64,000 bases of DNA from Methylopumilus sp947499625 (GTDB lineage: Bacteria > Pseudomonadota > Gammaproteobacteria > Burkholderiales > Methylophilaceae): assembly GCA_965234475.1 (NCBI GenBank), contig OZ248397.1, forward strand, positions 248,001 to 312,000. Reading direction: 5' to 3'. Positions within the stretch are counted from its first letter, which is position 1; the number at the start of each line of letters is the position of its first letter. The notes under the pieces were generated by a model. That model had not been told where the DNA came from. It saw only the letters and a program-made list of their open reading frames with translations, and did not search any database. The translations under genes and the position numbers were made by a program. This document shows, one piece after another, positions 44,267-53,196 of this stretch.

Positions 44267-46558
44267 TTAATTGAAATTTGCCTGACGATTAACATCCGGA
44301 ATTTGATTGACAGTTCTTACACCAGGAACATTTCTATATAAGAAATTATTGAGTTTTGTGGCATCAGATCCAATAGTTCCTAGCCCATTAAGTTCAAGTT
44401 GCACGAAGAATGTGTAATTAGGCTGAGGGCTAGTGGGCAATGATATCCTGTCAAAAACTGTTCTTGCAACCCAGCAGCCACCATCATATTCGACGCCACC
44501 GAGAACTTCGATAGTTTGTGAAGTTTTTAAATCATAGTTGTATCTTGCTATGGAATAAAAGCGATTTCCAAGCGGCCATTGGCCCGCTGCATTGAGAACC
44601 TCTAAATCCGCATTATTGTTAGACACATTGCCAATCCTGCGGTAGCTCAAATTAAGCATTTTTCCGGGCTCAGGATTATATCTGCTACTGAGGGTGCTTC
44701 TGAGAAGTGTGCTAGAAGTTGGGTCATATTGAAACATAGCATCAAGATTCAATGAGTTTGCAAGACTCGCAGAACCGCCCATAAAAATATCAGAATTTGC
44801 TTTTCTTGCTGCTAGGTCTGCCCCAAATATTTTACGATCTTCAAAGTAATATCTTTGCGCAACAATACCTGAAAGTCTCTGTTTGCCATTTTTATCAAGA
44901 AATTTGGATGTAATAGATGCCGTAAGCTGGTTAGCATCATTAATTCTATCTACCCCATTGTATTGATTTTCAGAGAATAATGTTTGCATATTTAAGTCTG
45001 CAAGACCTGTATCAAAGTTAGGTAATGCAGATTGGTCTTTATAGGGTATGTAGACATAAAATAATCTTGGCTCAAGGGTATTGGTAAAATTTTGGTTAAG
45101 AAGATTTACAGTCCTATCAAAATACATACCGCTATCTACAGAAACTATTGGAGTATAAATATTTTTATTGCCAATACTTGAGTTATTTAAATTATAAGAT
45201 CTTACATTAGCGGATAATTTTGGCTTGATATAGCCATATGTTTCTGTAAAGGGTACCGAGATGCTTGGAGTAAGGCTTAAGCGGCTTCCTGTAATTTTTT
45301 GCGCATCAGTGTAGGTAGATGTAAATTTTTCATCTCTATCAAAATAAGTCCATTGAGATTGAAAGTCTAGAATATAACTGTCAAAATCTTTTCTCCCTAA
45401 AAGATTAAGTTGAGGCAGCCTTTGATAAGGTGAACTAGAAGCATTTGTTAAGGTTTGATATTTTTCAGTAAGAGCATTGAATTTCCAAGTATCGCCCGCA
45501 TAGTTGATATTAGCTCTTTGAGGTAAGTTAACAACGCTCGTTACTTGAATTATCGTTGCTAGATCAGAAAAATAAGCGTCATCAGAAACTTTTTGATAAT
45601 TGTATGAGGCTGACCAGCCATTATTAAATTTGTGTTGATGTTCTAGTACCACTGAATACCTATTGTCTTGGCCGCTATGTTCGTCATGTTTCATAAATTG
45701 AATTTGATTTTTACCAGAATAATTTTCCTCCAGATAACGGAATTCGCCATCAGCCTGGGGCCCTCTTTTGCCTAAATATCTTGCCCTTAGAGTCGCGTCC
45801 ATATTAGGGGAAATATTAAAGTAATAAGGAATTTGTAAATCAAAACCACTTTTTGTTGTGGTTCCAAAGGTCGAGGCTAAAAATCCAGATTTTCTATTTT
45901 TATTTAAAGAGAAGTCAATATAAGGCGTGTATAGAATAGGGAGCCCTTTAAATTCAACAACGGCATTAGATGCATTTACACGGTCCGTTTTGGTATTAAC
46001 TTCTATATTACTAGATTTTAAATACCAGTCATCTGAATCGGCTTCGCAGGTTGTAATCCTCGATGATTGCAGACGTTTTTTGTTTTCACCTTCAAAAAAG
46101 ATAGTTTTGGCGTCACCCCGAAAGTCATATGATCTCTTTGTAACAACAACACCATACTTATTAATGAAGGATTTTTCTTGCTTGTCTCCAGACTTAAAAT
46201 TAAATGAAGCATCATCTATTTGCCCAGTTTCATCGCTTAATTTAAGACTGAGATTTGAGCCTCTTAAAGACATGCTTTCTAAATCAATATTTGTATTGCC
46301 TGTTGTAATGATTTTTTCTGAAACTTCATCATATTCAATCACCTCGGCTTTAATCGTTTTATTACCCTTTTTGAGAATGGCGTTACCTTTAGCTTTCATT
46401 TTTCTATCAAGGAGAGTTTCAAGGCTATCACCTTCAATCTCAATTGAGCCTTCAGAGATTTCCGGGGATTGATTTTGCGTCGCTAAGTCTTCAGCTGATG
46501 ATAGCTGAGGAAGAAGAAAAAACACTAGCCATAGGGGTGAGATTGTTTTTCTAAACAT
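44267..46558 (-). CDS. lptD: LPS-assembly outer-membrane protein LptD
   Basis: A beta-barrel that inserts lipopolysaccharide into the outer leaflet, with an N-terminal OstA domain. The signal peptide (MFRKTISPLWLVFFLLPQLSSA) is followed by SLETLLDRKMKAKGNA, then a barrel ending near DVNRQANFN. I chose the ATG at 46558; a TTG seven codons upstream is less natural. Only two cysteines remain: the one in TTCEADSDDW and that in GGCWVARTVF. E. coli has four, so this protein has a single possible interdomain disulfide, matching the essential one. It heads lptD-surA-pdxA-rsmA. Confidence 0.96.
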   Translation of the reverse strand: MFRKTISPLWLVFFLLPQLSSAEDLATQNQSPEISEGSIEIEGDSLETLLDRKMKAKGNAILKKGNKTIKAEVIEYDEVSEKIITTGNTNIDLESMSLRGSNLSLKLSDETGQIDDASFNFKSGDKQEKSFINKYGVVVTKRSYDFRGDAKTIFFEGENKKRLQSSRITTCEADSDDWYLKSSNIEVNTKTDRVNASNAVVEFKGLPILYTPYIDFSLNKNRKSGFLASTFGTTTKSGFDLQIPYYFNISPNMDATLRARYLGKRGPQADGEFRYLEENYSGKNQIQFMKHDEHSGQDNRYSVVLEHQHKFNNGWSASYNYQKVSDDAYFSDLATIIQVTSVVNLPQRANINYAGDTWKFNALTEKYQTLTNASSSPYQRLPQLNLLGRKDFDSYILDFQSQWTYFDRDEKFTSTYTDAQKITGSRLSLTPSISVPFTETYGYIKPKLSANVRSYNLNNSSIGNKNIYTPIVSVDSGMYFDRTVNLLNQNFTNTLEPRLFYVYIPYKDQSALPNFDTGLADLNMQTLFSENQYNGVDRINDANQLTASITSKFLDKNGKQRLSGIVAQRYYFEDRKIFGADLAARKANSDIFMGGSASLANSLNLDAMFQYDPTSSTLLRSTLSSRYNPEPGKMLNLSYRRIGNVSNNNADLEVLNAAGQWPLGNRFYSIARYNYDLKTSQTIEVLGGVEYDGGCWVARTVFDRISLPTSPQPNYTFFVQLELNGLGTIGSDATKLNNFLYRNVPGVRTVNQIPDVNRQANFN

Positions 46559-46750
46559 GGAATTTTGCTGAAGGAGCAAGTAGGGGTACTATAGTTTTAA
46601 TTTTGAATATTTCATTAACGTTAAAATCTCATATTTTAGATATTTTATCAACTTAAATTTATTAATAATCAGGTAGTTATATAATTTACTTCATTAAGCT
46701 AATTGCTTAAATCGTACAATTTTTTTAAAAATTTATAGGTGTTTTTTATT

Positions 46751-47731
46751 GTGACTCGCGAAATTCAGATTGCTACGTGGTTAAATAATACACTTAAAAA
46801 TCAAGAGTATACGATAAATCCTGCTTCTTCAGACGCTAGTTTTCGTCGTTATTTCCGTATTGTTTCAAATAATCAGTCTTATATTTTAATGGATGCCCCT
46901 CCTAATAAAGAAAATTCAAAGCCCTTTGTTGATATAGCAAATATTCTTTTTAAGGCAGGACTCAATGTGCCTAAGATTCATGAGGCTGACCTGGGAAAAG
47001 GCTTTTTGTTATTGACAGATTTAGGCAATAACACTTACCTGGAAGAGCTCAATCATGAAAATGCATCATCGCTATATAAAGATGCTTACTTAGCACTTAT
47101 TAAAATACAAAAAAATGCTGATACTTCATCGCTTAAACTCTATGAGGATTCATTATTAATGCAAGAGCTTCGATTATTCCCTGATTGGTATCTAAAACTC
47201 CACAAATCTTATGAAATGAATGATTCGGAAAAAAACATTCTTAACTTAACTTTTAATTTACTCATTAAGAATATTCGGTCCCATACAGAGGTTTTTGTGC
47301 ATAGAGATTTTCATTCGAAAAACTTGATATTTTGTGATGGAGAGCAGGGTGAAAATCCAGGCATTTTAGATTTTCAAGATGCAGTGAAGGGATCTATTGT
47401 TTATGATCTCGTTTCCCTATTTAAAGACGCTTACATTGTTTGGGAAGAAGAACAGATTATAGATTGGTTAATTCGATACTGGGAATTAGCAAAGAAAAAT
47501 GGGCTTAAAGTTCAGGAAGATTTCGCAGAATTTTATAGAGATTTTGAGTGGATGGGTGTTCAAAGGCATTTGAAAGTGTTAGGTATTTTTGCTCGCTTAA
47601 ATTACAGAGACCATAAAGCAAATTATTTAAATGATTTGCCAGCCGTTGAAAATTATCTACGAAGAGCCTGTGAACGGTACAGGGAATTGCGCCCTCTATT
47701 AAACATGATTAACAAATTAAGCTTGATATAA
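46751..47731 (+). CDS. amgK: N-acetylmuramate/N-acetylglucosamine kinase AmgK
   Basis: An aminoglycoside-phosphotransferase-like kinase that makes MurNAc 1-phosphate in peptidoglycan recycling. The catalytic Brenner motif VFVHRDFHSKNLIF and the metal-binding DFQDAVKG are intact, with the N-terminal PASSDASFRRYFRI nucleotide loop. I chose the GTG at 46751, nine bases after AGGTG; the GTG at 46739 has no spaced ribosome site. The partner murU follows after four bases. The pair lies divergent from lptD, as in Pseudomonas and many betaproteobacteria. Confidence 0.94.
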   Translation: MTREIQIATWLNNTLKNQEYTINPASSDASFRRYFRIVSNNQSYILMDAPPNKENSKPFVDIANILFKAGLNVPKIHEADLGKGFLLLTDLGNNTYLEELNHENASSLYKDAYLALIKIQKNADTSSLKLYEDSLLMQELRLFPDWYLKLHKSYEMNDSEKNILNLTFNLLIKNIRSHTEVFVHRDFHSKNLIFCDGEQGENPGILDFQDAVKGSIVYDLVSLFKDAYIVWEEEQIIDWLIRYWELAKKNGLKVQEDFAEFYRDFEWMGVQRHLKVLGIFARLNYRDHKANYLNDLPAVENYLRRACERYRELRPLLNMINKLSLI

Positions 47732-47735
47732 CTTT

Positions 47736-48419
47736 ATGAAAGCTATGATTCTAGCAGCGGGCAGGGGCGAAAGAATGGGCCCTTTGACTGATCAAATACC
47801 AAAGCCATTATTAGAAGTAGCTGGTAAGCCATTAATAGTTTGGCATATAGAAAAATTAGCCAAGGCTCATTTTAAAGAAGTGGTTATTAACCATGCATAT
47901 TTAGGCGAAATGATTGAATCATATCTTGGCAATGGTTCAAAATGGGGCCTTAAGATTCACTATTCTAGAGAAGGCAGTCCATTAGAAACAGCAGGAGGCA
48001 TAAAAAAAGCTCTAACGTTTTTGGGCGATGAGCCGTTTTTAGTGGTTAATGCAGACATATTTACTGACCTAGATTACATTACATTAAAAAATATGAACTT
48101 AGATAATTTTAAAGGTCACTTAGTTATGGTTAAAAATCCACCGCATCATATGCACGGGGATTTTGTTTTAAAACATAACAAGATTGAACTAGAGGGGAAT
48201 AATAAATTAACTTTCTCTGGCTTAGCAATTTATCGACCAGAAATTTTTGAAGAAATTAATATGGAGCCTGTTGCGAAGTTAGCACCTATACTCAAGAAAT
48301 TAATTGATGCAGGATGCGTTTGTGGTCAAGAGTATCATGGGCTTTGGTTTGATATAGGTACACCAAAGAGACTGGAAGAAATTAATTTCTTTTTAAAAAA
48401 TAATAATTTCAAGAGCTAA
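47736..48419 (+). CDS. murU: N-acetylmuramate alpha-1-phosphate uridylyltransferase
   Basis: It couples MurNAc 1-phosphate with UTP to give UDP-MurNAc, bypassing de novo synthesis and conferring fosfomycin tolerance in bacteria that have it. The nucleotidyltransferase signature MILAAGRGERMGPLTDQIPKPL is at the N-terminus, with VVNADIF and FDIGTPKRL downstream. The length of 227 matches MurU rather than larger sugar-phosphate transferases. It forms an operon with amgK and lies seven bases before pepP. Confidence 0.94.
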   Translation: MKAMILAAGRGERMGPLTDQIPKPLLEVAGKPLIVWHIEKLAKAHFKEVVINHAYLGEMIESYLGNGSKWGLKIHYSREGSPLETAGGIKKALTFLGDEPFLVVNADIFTDLDYITLKNMNLDNFKGHLVMVKNPPHHMHGDFVLKHNKIELEGNNKLTFSGLAIYRPEIFEEINMEPVAKLAPILKKLIDAGCVCGQEYHGLWFDIGTPKRLEEINFFLKNNNFKS

Positions 48420-48426
48420 ATTAAAT

Positions 48427-49737
48427 ATGAGCAATAAAGATTATCAAGAATTTAAAAAAAGGAGAGATACTCTAGCCAATAAAATTGGTGATGGCATAGC
48501 TATCATTTTTAATGCTAATGAAGCAATTAGAAATCGAGATAGTCATTACCCTTATCGATCTGATAGCTATTTTCATTATTTCTCAGGATTTAATGAACCG
48601 CAATCCGTGCTACTTATTTTGGGCGGTAAATCTCCAAAAACGATTCTATTTTGTCGCAACAAAAACGTTGATATGGAAATCTGGAATGGTTTTATATATG
48701 GACCTAAGGAAGCGAAAGAACTTTTTCTATTTGATGAAGCTTACGATATCAAATTGCTAGATGAGATTGTTTTAAAAGAAATTCCAGGGCATCAAAAAAT
48801 ATATCATCGTATAGGCCAAGATATTCTGATTGATCAAAAAATTAATGATTGGATAAAACAATTAAGAGAAAAAGGTAGGGCTGGAGTTCGGGCGCCTCAT
48901 GAAATCGAAGATATTAGTTATATAGCAGATGAAATGCGACTTATAAAAAGTGATTTTGAAATTGACATGATGCGACGTTCAGCAAAGATTGCATCTTTAG
49001 CTCACAATCGCGCAATGAAATTTGTAAAGCCTCATATGTATGAATATGAACTTGAGGCTGAAATTATGCATGAGTTTATATCTCAAGGCATTCGTTCGCC
49101 AGCATACCAATCCATTATTGCCGCTGGGGGGAATGCATGCACATTGCATTATATTAATAATAACTCTGAGATTAAAGATGGCGATCTCATCTTAATAGAC
49201 GCAGGGTGCGAGTTAGAAGGCTATGCATCCGACATAACAAGAACATTTCCTGCAAATGGAAAATATACAAAAATACAAACAGATTTTTATCAAATGGTAT
49301 TAGATGCTCAAAGCGCAGCCTTAAAAATGATATCTACGAAACATCATTGGAATGAGCCTCATGAGGCAGCTTTATCAGTATTAATTGATGGGTTTAGAGA
49401 CTTTGGTTTATGCCAGGGAAGCCGTGAAGAAATTTATGAAACAGGGGCTTATAAAGAATTCTATATGCATAGAACAGGTCACTGGCTAGGTCTTGATGTG
49501 CATGATGCGGGTGAATATAAAAATGTTTCAAAAGAATGGAAACAGCTAAAACCAGGTATGACTTTAACTGTGGAGCCAGGATGCTATATTCGGCCTTCTT
49601 CAAAAGTACCTAAGGAATTTTGGAATATTGGTATCAGAATTGAAGACGACGTTTTGGTTACGCAAGATGGGCATGAAGTACTTACTAAAGAGAGCCCAAA
49701 AACAATAGAATCCATTGAAGCATTGATGGCAAAATGA
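48427..49737 (+). CDS. pepP: Xaa-Pro aminopeptidase P
   Basis: A dimanganese pita-bread peptidase that removes residues before proline. The five metal ligands are in LIDAGCELEGYASDITRTF (two Asp), GHWLGLDVHD (His), TVEPGCYI (Glu) and GIRIEDDVLV (Glu). The N-terminal creatinase-like domain is about 170 residues long. The length of 436 is normal. It precedes ubiH with a four-base overlap, the widespread pepP-ubiH-ubiI order. Confidence 0.97.
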   Translation: MSNKDYQEFKKRRDTLANKIGDGIAIIFNANEAIRNRDSHYPYRSDSYFHYFSGFNEPQSVLLILGGKSPKTILFCRNKNVDMEIWNGFIYGPKEAKELFLFDEAYDIKLLDEIVLKEIPGHQKIYHRIGQDILIDQKINDWIKQLREKGRAGVRAPHEIEDISYIADEMRLIKSDFEIDMMRRSAKIASLAHNRAMKFVKPHMYEYELEAEIMHEFISQGIRSPAYQSIIAAGGNACTLHYINNNSEIKDGDLILIDAGCELEGYASDITRTFPANGKYTKIQTDFYQMVLDAQSAALKMISTKHHWNEPHEAALSVLIDGFRDFGLCQGSREEIYETGAYKEFYMHRTGHWLGLDVHDAGEYKNVSKEWKQLKPGMTLTVEPGCYIRPSSKVPKEFWNIGIRIEDDVLVTQDGHEVLTKESPKTIESIEALMAK

Positions 49738-50894
49738 AAAAGTCAGAATACCTCATTGTGGGGGCTGGTCCAGTTGGACTGATTTTCTCTTTATTGCTAG
49801 CAAAGCAAAATAAAAGTTCGCATCTTTTAGAGTTAAGAAAAAAAAATGATGCACATTCAGATAAACGAGCATTAGCACTCTCATATGGAACAAAACTGAT
49901 TCTTGAAAATCTTGGAATATGGAGATTATTAGAAAAAAAAATTACCTCAATTCAAAGCATTCACACAAGCCAAAAAAATAGCTTTGGACGTACTTTACTA
50001 TCCGCAGAGGAAAATAATTTACCAGCATTAGGTTATGTTGTCTCTTATGGTGACTTATCAAAAGCTCTTGAAGATCCAATTAATCAATCCTCATTAATAA
50101 AAGTTAGTTATGAATTTGAAGTGTCAGCTATCGAAAATAAACAAGATAAATCTATTTTGTATGGCCTGACTAAAAATTTACCTCTCGAAGCGCCACTGTT
50201 AATACTGGCCGATGGCGGAAAAAATACCACTGATTTAATTCAAAACCTTAAAAGAAAAGAAACTAGTTATAACCATACTGCGCTAGTTACAAAAGTGATT
50301 TCAGAAATTCCACCCAATAATGTGGCTTATGAAAGATTTACTTCTATGGGGCCTATTGCACTTTTACCGAATGGACCTAAAGAGTTTTCATTAGTATGGA
50401 CAGGTAAAGATATAGACATTCAAGCGTTAGCTAAAACTAAAAAAAATGTATTCCTAGAAAAATTGTATGAACATTTTGGTGACAGGGTTGGACGATTCAT
50501 CGATTGTGAGAAGTTTATTACCTTCCCATTGAAAAAAATTGTTCTTGAAGACTTTCCGAAATCTCACATAGTAGTTATTGGTAATTCAGCGCAAACAATG
50601 CATCCAGTTGCTGGGCAGGGCTTTAATACTGGGATTAGAGATGCTTATGTACTATCCAAATTAATGAATGAATCAGAGTCAAATCATATAGGGTCTGAAT
50701 CATTTGTTAATCAATATTATGCTTCCAGACACCCAGAGACAAAAAAGACACTTTTCTTTACGGATTCTTTAGTAAATATTTTTTCAAATGACTTAGTTGG
50801 GCTATCTATCACAAGGGGATTTAGCTTGTCTCTTTTAGATAACTTTAAACCCGTCAAAAATTTTTTAGTAAAAAAAATGAGTTTTGGTAAATGA
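49734..50894 (+). CDS. ubiH: Ubiquinone-synthesis FAD hydroxylase UbiH
   Basis: An FAD-dependent aromatic-ring hydroxylase of the UbiH/UbiF/VisC family. The dinucleotide site is YLIVGAGPVGLIFSLLL, the NAD-related GDG-like segment is ILADGGKNT, and the flavin-binding VIGNSAQTMHPVAGQGFNTGIRDA lies near residue 280. By position after pepP it corresponds to UbiH (C6 hydroxylase in E. coli), but the exact ring position cannot be told from sequence. The usual GDA in the second motif is GNS here, a deviation worth noting. It overlaps pepP and ubiI by four bases each. Confidence 0.88.
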   Translation: MKKSEYLIVGAGPVGLIFSLLLAKQNKSSHLLELRKKNDAHSDKRALALSYGTKLILENLGIWRLLEKKITSIQSIHTSQKNSFGRTLLSAEENNLPALGYVVSYGDLSKALEDPINQSSLIKVSYEFEVSAIENKQDKSILYGLTKNLPLEAPLLILADGGKNTTDLIQNLKRKETSYNHTALVTKVISEIPPNNVAYERFTSMGPIALLPNGPKEFSLVWTGKDIDIQALAKTKKNVFLEKLYEHFGDRVGRFIDCEKFITFPLKKIVLEDFPKSHIVVIGNSAQTMHPVAGQGFNTGIRDAYVLSKLMNESESNHIGSESFVNQYYASRHPETKKTLFFTDSLVNIFSNDLVGLSITRGFSLSLLDNFKPVKNFLVKKMSFGK

Positions 50895-52057
50895 CTCAAG
50901 CATCGAGTGATGTTCTGATCTTAGGCTCTGGCATTGTAGGCATGGCTACTTTAATTGCTATAGATAAATATGATATCAAGGCAGCGCTATTATCAGAAGC
51001 AAAAACCATTCACAAAAAAGAAATTGATCCTAGATTTTATGCAATTACTCCAGGCGTTAAAACATGGCTGGAAAAAAATGGTGTATGGACTTTTTTGCCT
51101 AAAAAAGAAGTGTCTTCAGTACGATCTATCATTGTTTATTCAGATAAGGAACATTCATCTTTAAAGTTTAATGCTGATGATGCAGAAATGAATGAGCTTG
51201 CATTCATTGTGAATCATGATGAACTTGAAAAAGCATTTATTCATCGAATACGCAAAATAAGTTATGAGGAAATTAAAACAAATAAGGTTGAATCTTTAAG
51301 CGCTGGAGTGAAGGAAATAAATCTTAGTTATGCGAATGATAATGTTCGCCAATTTAAATTGGCCATCGGCGCTGATGGAACGAATTCTTGGGTTCGTAGC
51401 CAGTCATCTATACATTTCAGATATAAAGATTTTGATCAGACAGCAATAGTATTTAATATAAAAATATCAAGAGCACATCAGGGATCCGCTTATCAGAAAT
51501 TTATGTATCACGGTATATTGGCATTGCTACCTATATACACACATGAATTTTCAGTTGTCTTTTCTTTAAATAGCCAGATGATCAAAGAATATGAAAGCTT
51601 CACTGATGATAAATTCATTCAAATGCTAAAAAATGTTATAGGTGAAATGTTCGGAGATATTTCGTTAACAACAAAGCGCCAATACTTTCCTTTAAATATG
51701 AAGATAAATAAATCATTAATTTCGTACCGTGTTTTACTTGTAGGAGATGCTGCTCATCAGGTTCATCCTCTTGCAGGCCAAGGTTTAAATTTAGGCTTAA
51801 GAGATGTAATAGAACTTGATGAATTGTTAAGCTCAAATAAAAAGTATCATCATGATCTTGGATTGAAGTCTTTTCTCAAAAAATACAATCGAAACAGAAA
51901 GACTGATATATTATCTGTAAGCTATTTAACAGACCAGTTAAGCTATCTTTTTAGTTCTAAAAATCATATTGTAGATTTTGTAATTAATTTTGGCCTTAAT
52001 AAAATTAATCAAAATCAGTTAATTAAAAAAATTCTTATAAAAAAAGCAATTCATTAA
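50891..52057 (+). CDS. ubiI: Second ubiquinone-synthesis FAD hydroxylase, UbiI/VisC-like
   Basis: A paralogue of the preceding gene, also FAD-dependent: VLILGSGIVGMATLIA at the N-terminus, IGADGTNSWVR in the middle and LLVGDAAHQVHPLAGQGLNLGLRDV near 280, which keeps the canonical GDA. By the conserved order pepP-ubiH-ubiI it should be the C5 hydroxylase, but in some betaproteobacteria one enzyme serves more than one position, so the assignment to UbiI is tentative. It is rich in lysine and A+T. It overlaps ubiH by four bases and precedes dsbC by three. Confidence 0.82.
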   Translation: MTQASSDVLILGSGIVGMATLIAIDKYDIKAALLSEAKTIHKKEIDPRFYAITPGVKTWLEKNGVWTFLPKKEVSSVRSIIVYSDKEHSSLKFNADDAEMNELAFIVNHDELEKAFIHRIRKISYEEIKTNKVESLSAGVKEINLSYANDNVRQFKLAIGADGTNSWVRSQSSIHFRYKDFDQTAIVFNIKISRAHQGSAYQKFMYHGILALLPIYTHEFSVVFSLNSQMIKEYESFTDDKFIQMLKNVIGEMFGDISLTTKRQYFPLNMKINKSLISYRVLLVGDAAHQVHPLAGQGLNLGLRDVIELDELLSSNKKYHHDLGLKSFLKKYNRNRKTDILSVSYLTDQLSYLFSSKNHIVDFVINFGLNKINQNQLIKKILIKKAIH

Positions 52058-52060
52058 ATA

Positions 52061-52777
52061 ATGACTTTTAAAAAAATTACTGCACTTCTTTTATTATCTA
52101 CTTCTTTTTATTTGATAGCAGATGAAGCTAATTTAAAAAAGATGATTGAAACTTCTTATCCAAAATACAAGGTTGAGAGCATCAAGAAAACTCAGTACAG
52201 TGGACTCTATGAAGTTTTTATGGGCGGTCAAATTATTTATACAGATGAGAAATTTTCATTTCTTATCGCAGAAGGGCATATTGTTGACCCTAAAACAAAG
52301 AAGGATTTAACGGGAGAGCGCCTCGAGGATTTAACTAAAATTGATTTTTCATCACTGCCTCTTGCCTCAGCGATCAAAACTATCAAAGGCGATGGATCAA
52401 GAAAATTGGTTGTATTTTCAGATGTCGATTGCCCTTTTTGTAAAAGGCTTGAGCAGAATGAATTTACCCATTTAAATAATATTACGATTTATACATTTCT
52501 CTTTCCAATTGAAAAACTGCATCCTGATGCTAAGAATAAATCACGGCTTATTTGGTGCGCTAAAGATCGCTCAAAAGCTTGGCTTGATTGGTCGCTTAAT
52601 GAGACACTTCCTTCCGGTAAAGCAAATTGTGAGGCACCTACAGATCAAGTGCTGGAATTAGGCTCAAAATTAGGTATCACATCTACACCAACCCTCATTT
52701 TTTCTGATGGCAAGCGAATGTTAGGTGCTCAGCCTTATAAAGAGATAGAAAAAGTTTTAAACGGTATCAAATCATAA
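52061..52777 (+). CDS. dsbC: Thiol:disulfide interchange protein DsbC-like
   Basis: A periplasmic disulfide isomerase, dimeric in the family. It has a signal peptide (ITALLLLSTSFYLIA), an N-terminal dimerisation domain of about 60 residues (LKKMIETSYPKYKVESIKKT) and a thioredoxin domain with active site VDCPFCKRL. DsbC of E. coli has CGYC, so the CPFC variant is unusual for the isomerase and nearer to other thioredoxin-fold proteins. The second Cys pair (IWCAKDRS, ANCEAP) and cis-Pro segment TSTPTLIFSDG are typical. It follows ubiI by three bases; clients could include LptD. Confidence 0.92.
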   Translation: MTFKKITALLLLSTSFYLIADEANLKKMIETSYPKYKVESIKKTQYSGLYEVFMGGQIIYTDEKFSFLIAEGHIVDPKTKKDLTGERLEDLTKIDFSSLPLASAIKTIKGDGSRKLVVFSDVDCPFCKRLEQNEFTHLNNITIYTFLFPIEKLHPDAKNKSRLIWCAKDRSKAWLDWSLNETLPSGKANCEAPTDQVLELGSKLGITSTPTLIFSDGKRMLGAQPYKEIEKVLNGIKS

Positions 52778-52798
52778 GGTTTTTAGTCAACAAATAGC

Positions 52799-52827
52799 TT
52801 GACATTCATTGCTAAACAACGTAAAAA
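52799..52827 (+). promoter_or_regulatory. Sigma-70 promoter of the cold-shock gene
   Basis: A perfect TTGACA (52799-52804) is followed by 17 bases and TAAAAA (52822-52827). It gives a leader of about 115 bases before the cold-shock start, long like those of temperature-regulated csp mRNAs. Confidence 0.6.
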
Positions 52828-52949
52828 AGCTCCCAGGTGTTTGGTTTCGAGTTTTATTTAGCTAGCTTTAATTTATATTTAAGTAGTGCTTTAGTTCTTG
52901 ATTCAAACTTTTGGGGGGCCTCCCTTGTTTAAAGTTAAGGATTTATGAA

Positions 52950-53153
52950 ATGGCAACAGGTACAGTGAAATGGTTTAATGATTCAAAAGGTTTTGGTTTT
53001 ATTACTCCTGATGATGGCGGTGATGATTTATTTGCTCACTTCTCAGCAATCGTAGATACAGGATATAAAAGTCTTAAAGAAGGTCAAAGAGTAACTTTTG
53101 ACGTTACAGACGGACCAAAAGGCAAGCAAGCTTCAAATATAAATAAAGCCTAG
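52950..53153 (+). CDS. Cold-shock domain protein, CspA family
   Basis: A 67-residue RNA chaperone. The start at ATG 52950 follows AAGGA and gives the standard N-terminus MATGTVKWFNDSKGFGFITP, with both RNA-binding motifs KGFGFI and DLFAHFSAI. A longer frame from 52911 runs through the leader and is not the gene. The 172-base gap to dsbC holds its own promoter and a long leader that may respond to temperature. A strong terminator follows the stop. Which csp paralogue it is cannot be said. Confidence 0.95.
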   Translation: MATGTVKWFNDSKGFGFITPDDGGDDLFAHFSAIVDTGYKSLKEGQRVTFDVTDGPKGKQASNINKA

Positions 53154-53171
53154 TTTCAAACCAAATAAATG

Positions 53172-53196
53172 AGCCCGCATATGCGGGCTTTTTTTT
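53172..53196 (+). terminator. Rho-independent terminator of the cold-shock gene
   Basis: A perfect palindrome AGCCCGCATATGCGGGCT (53172-53189) is followed by a run of eight T residues. It overlaps the end of the convergent icd gene by two bases and serves the rightward transcript. Confidence 0.9.
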
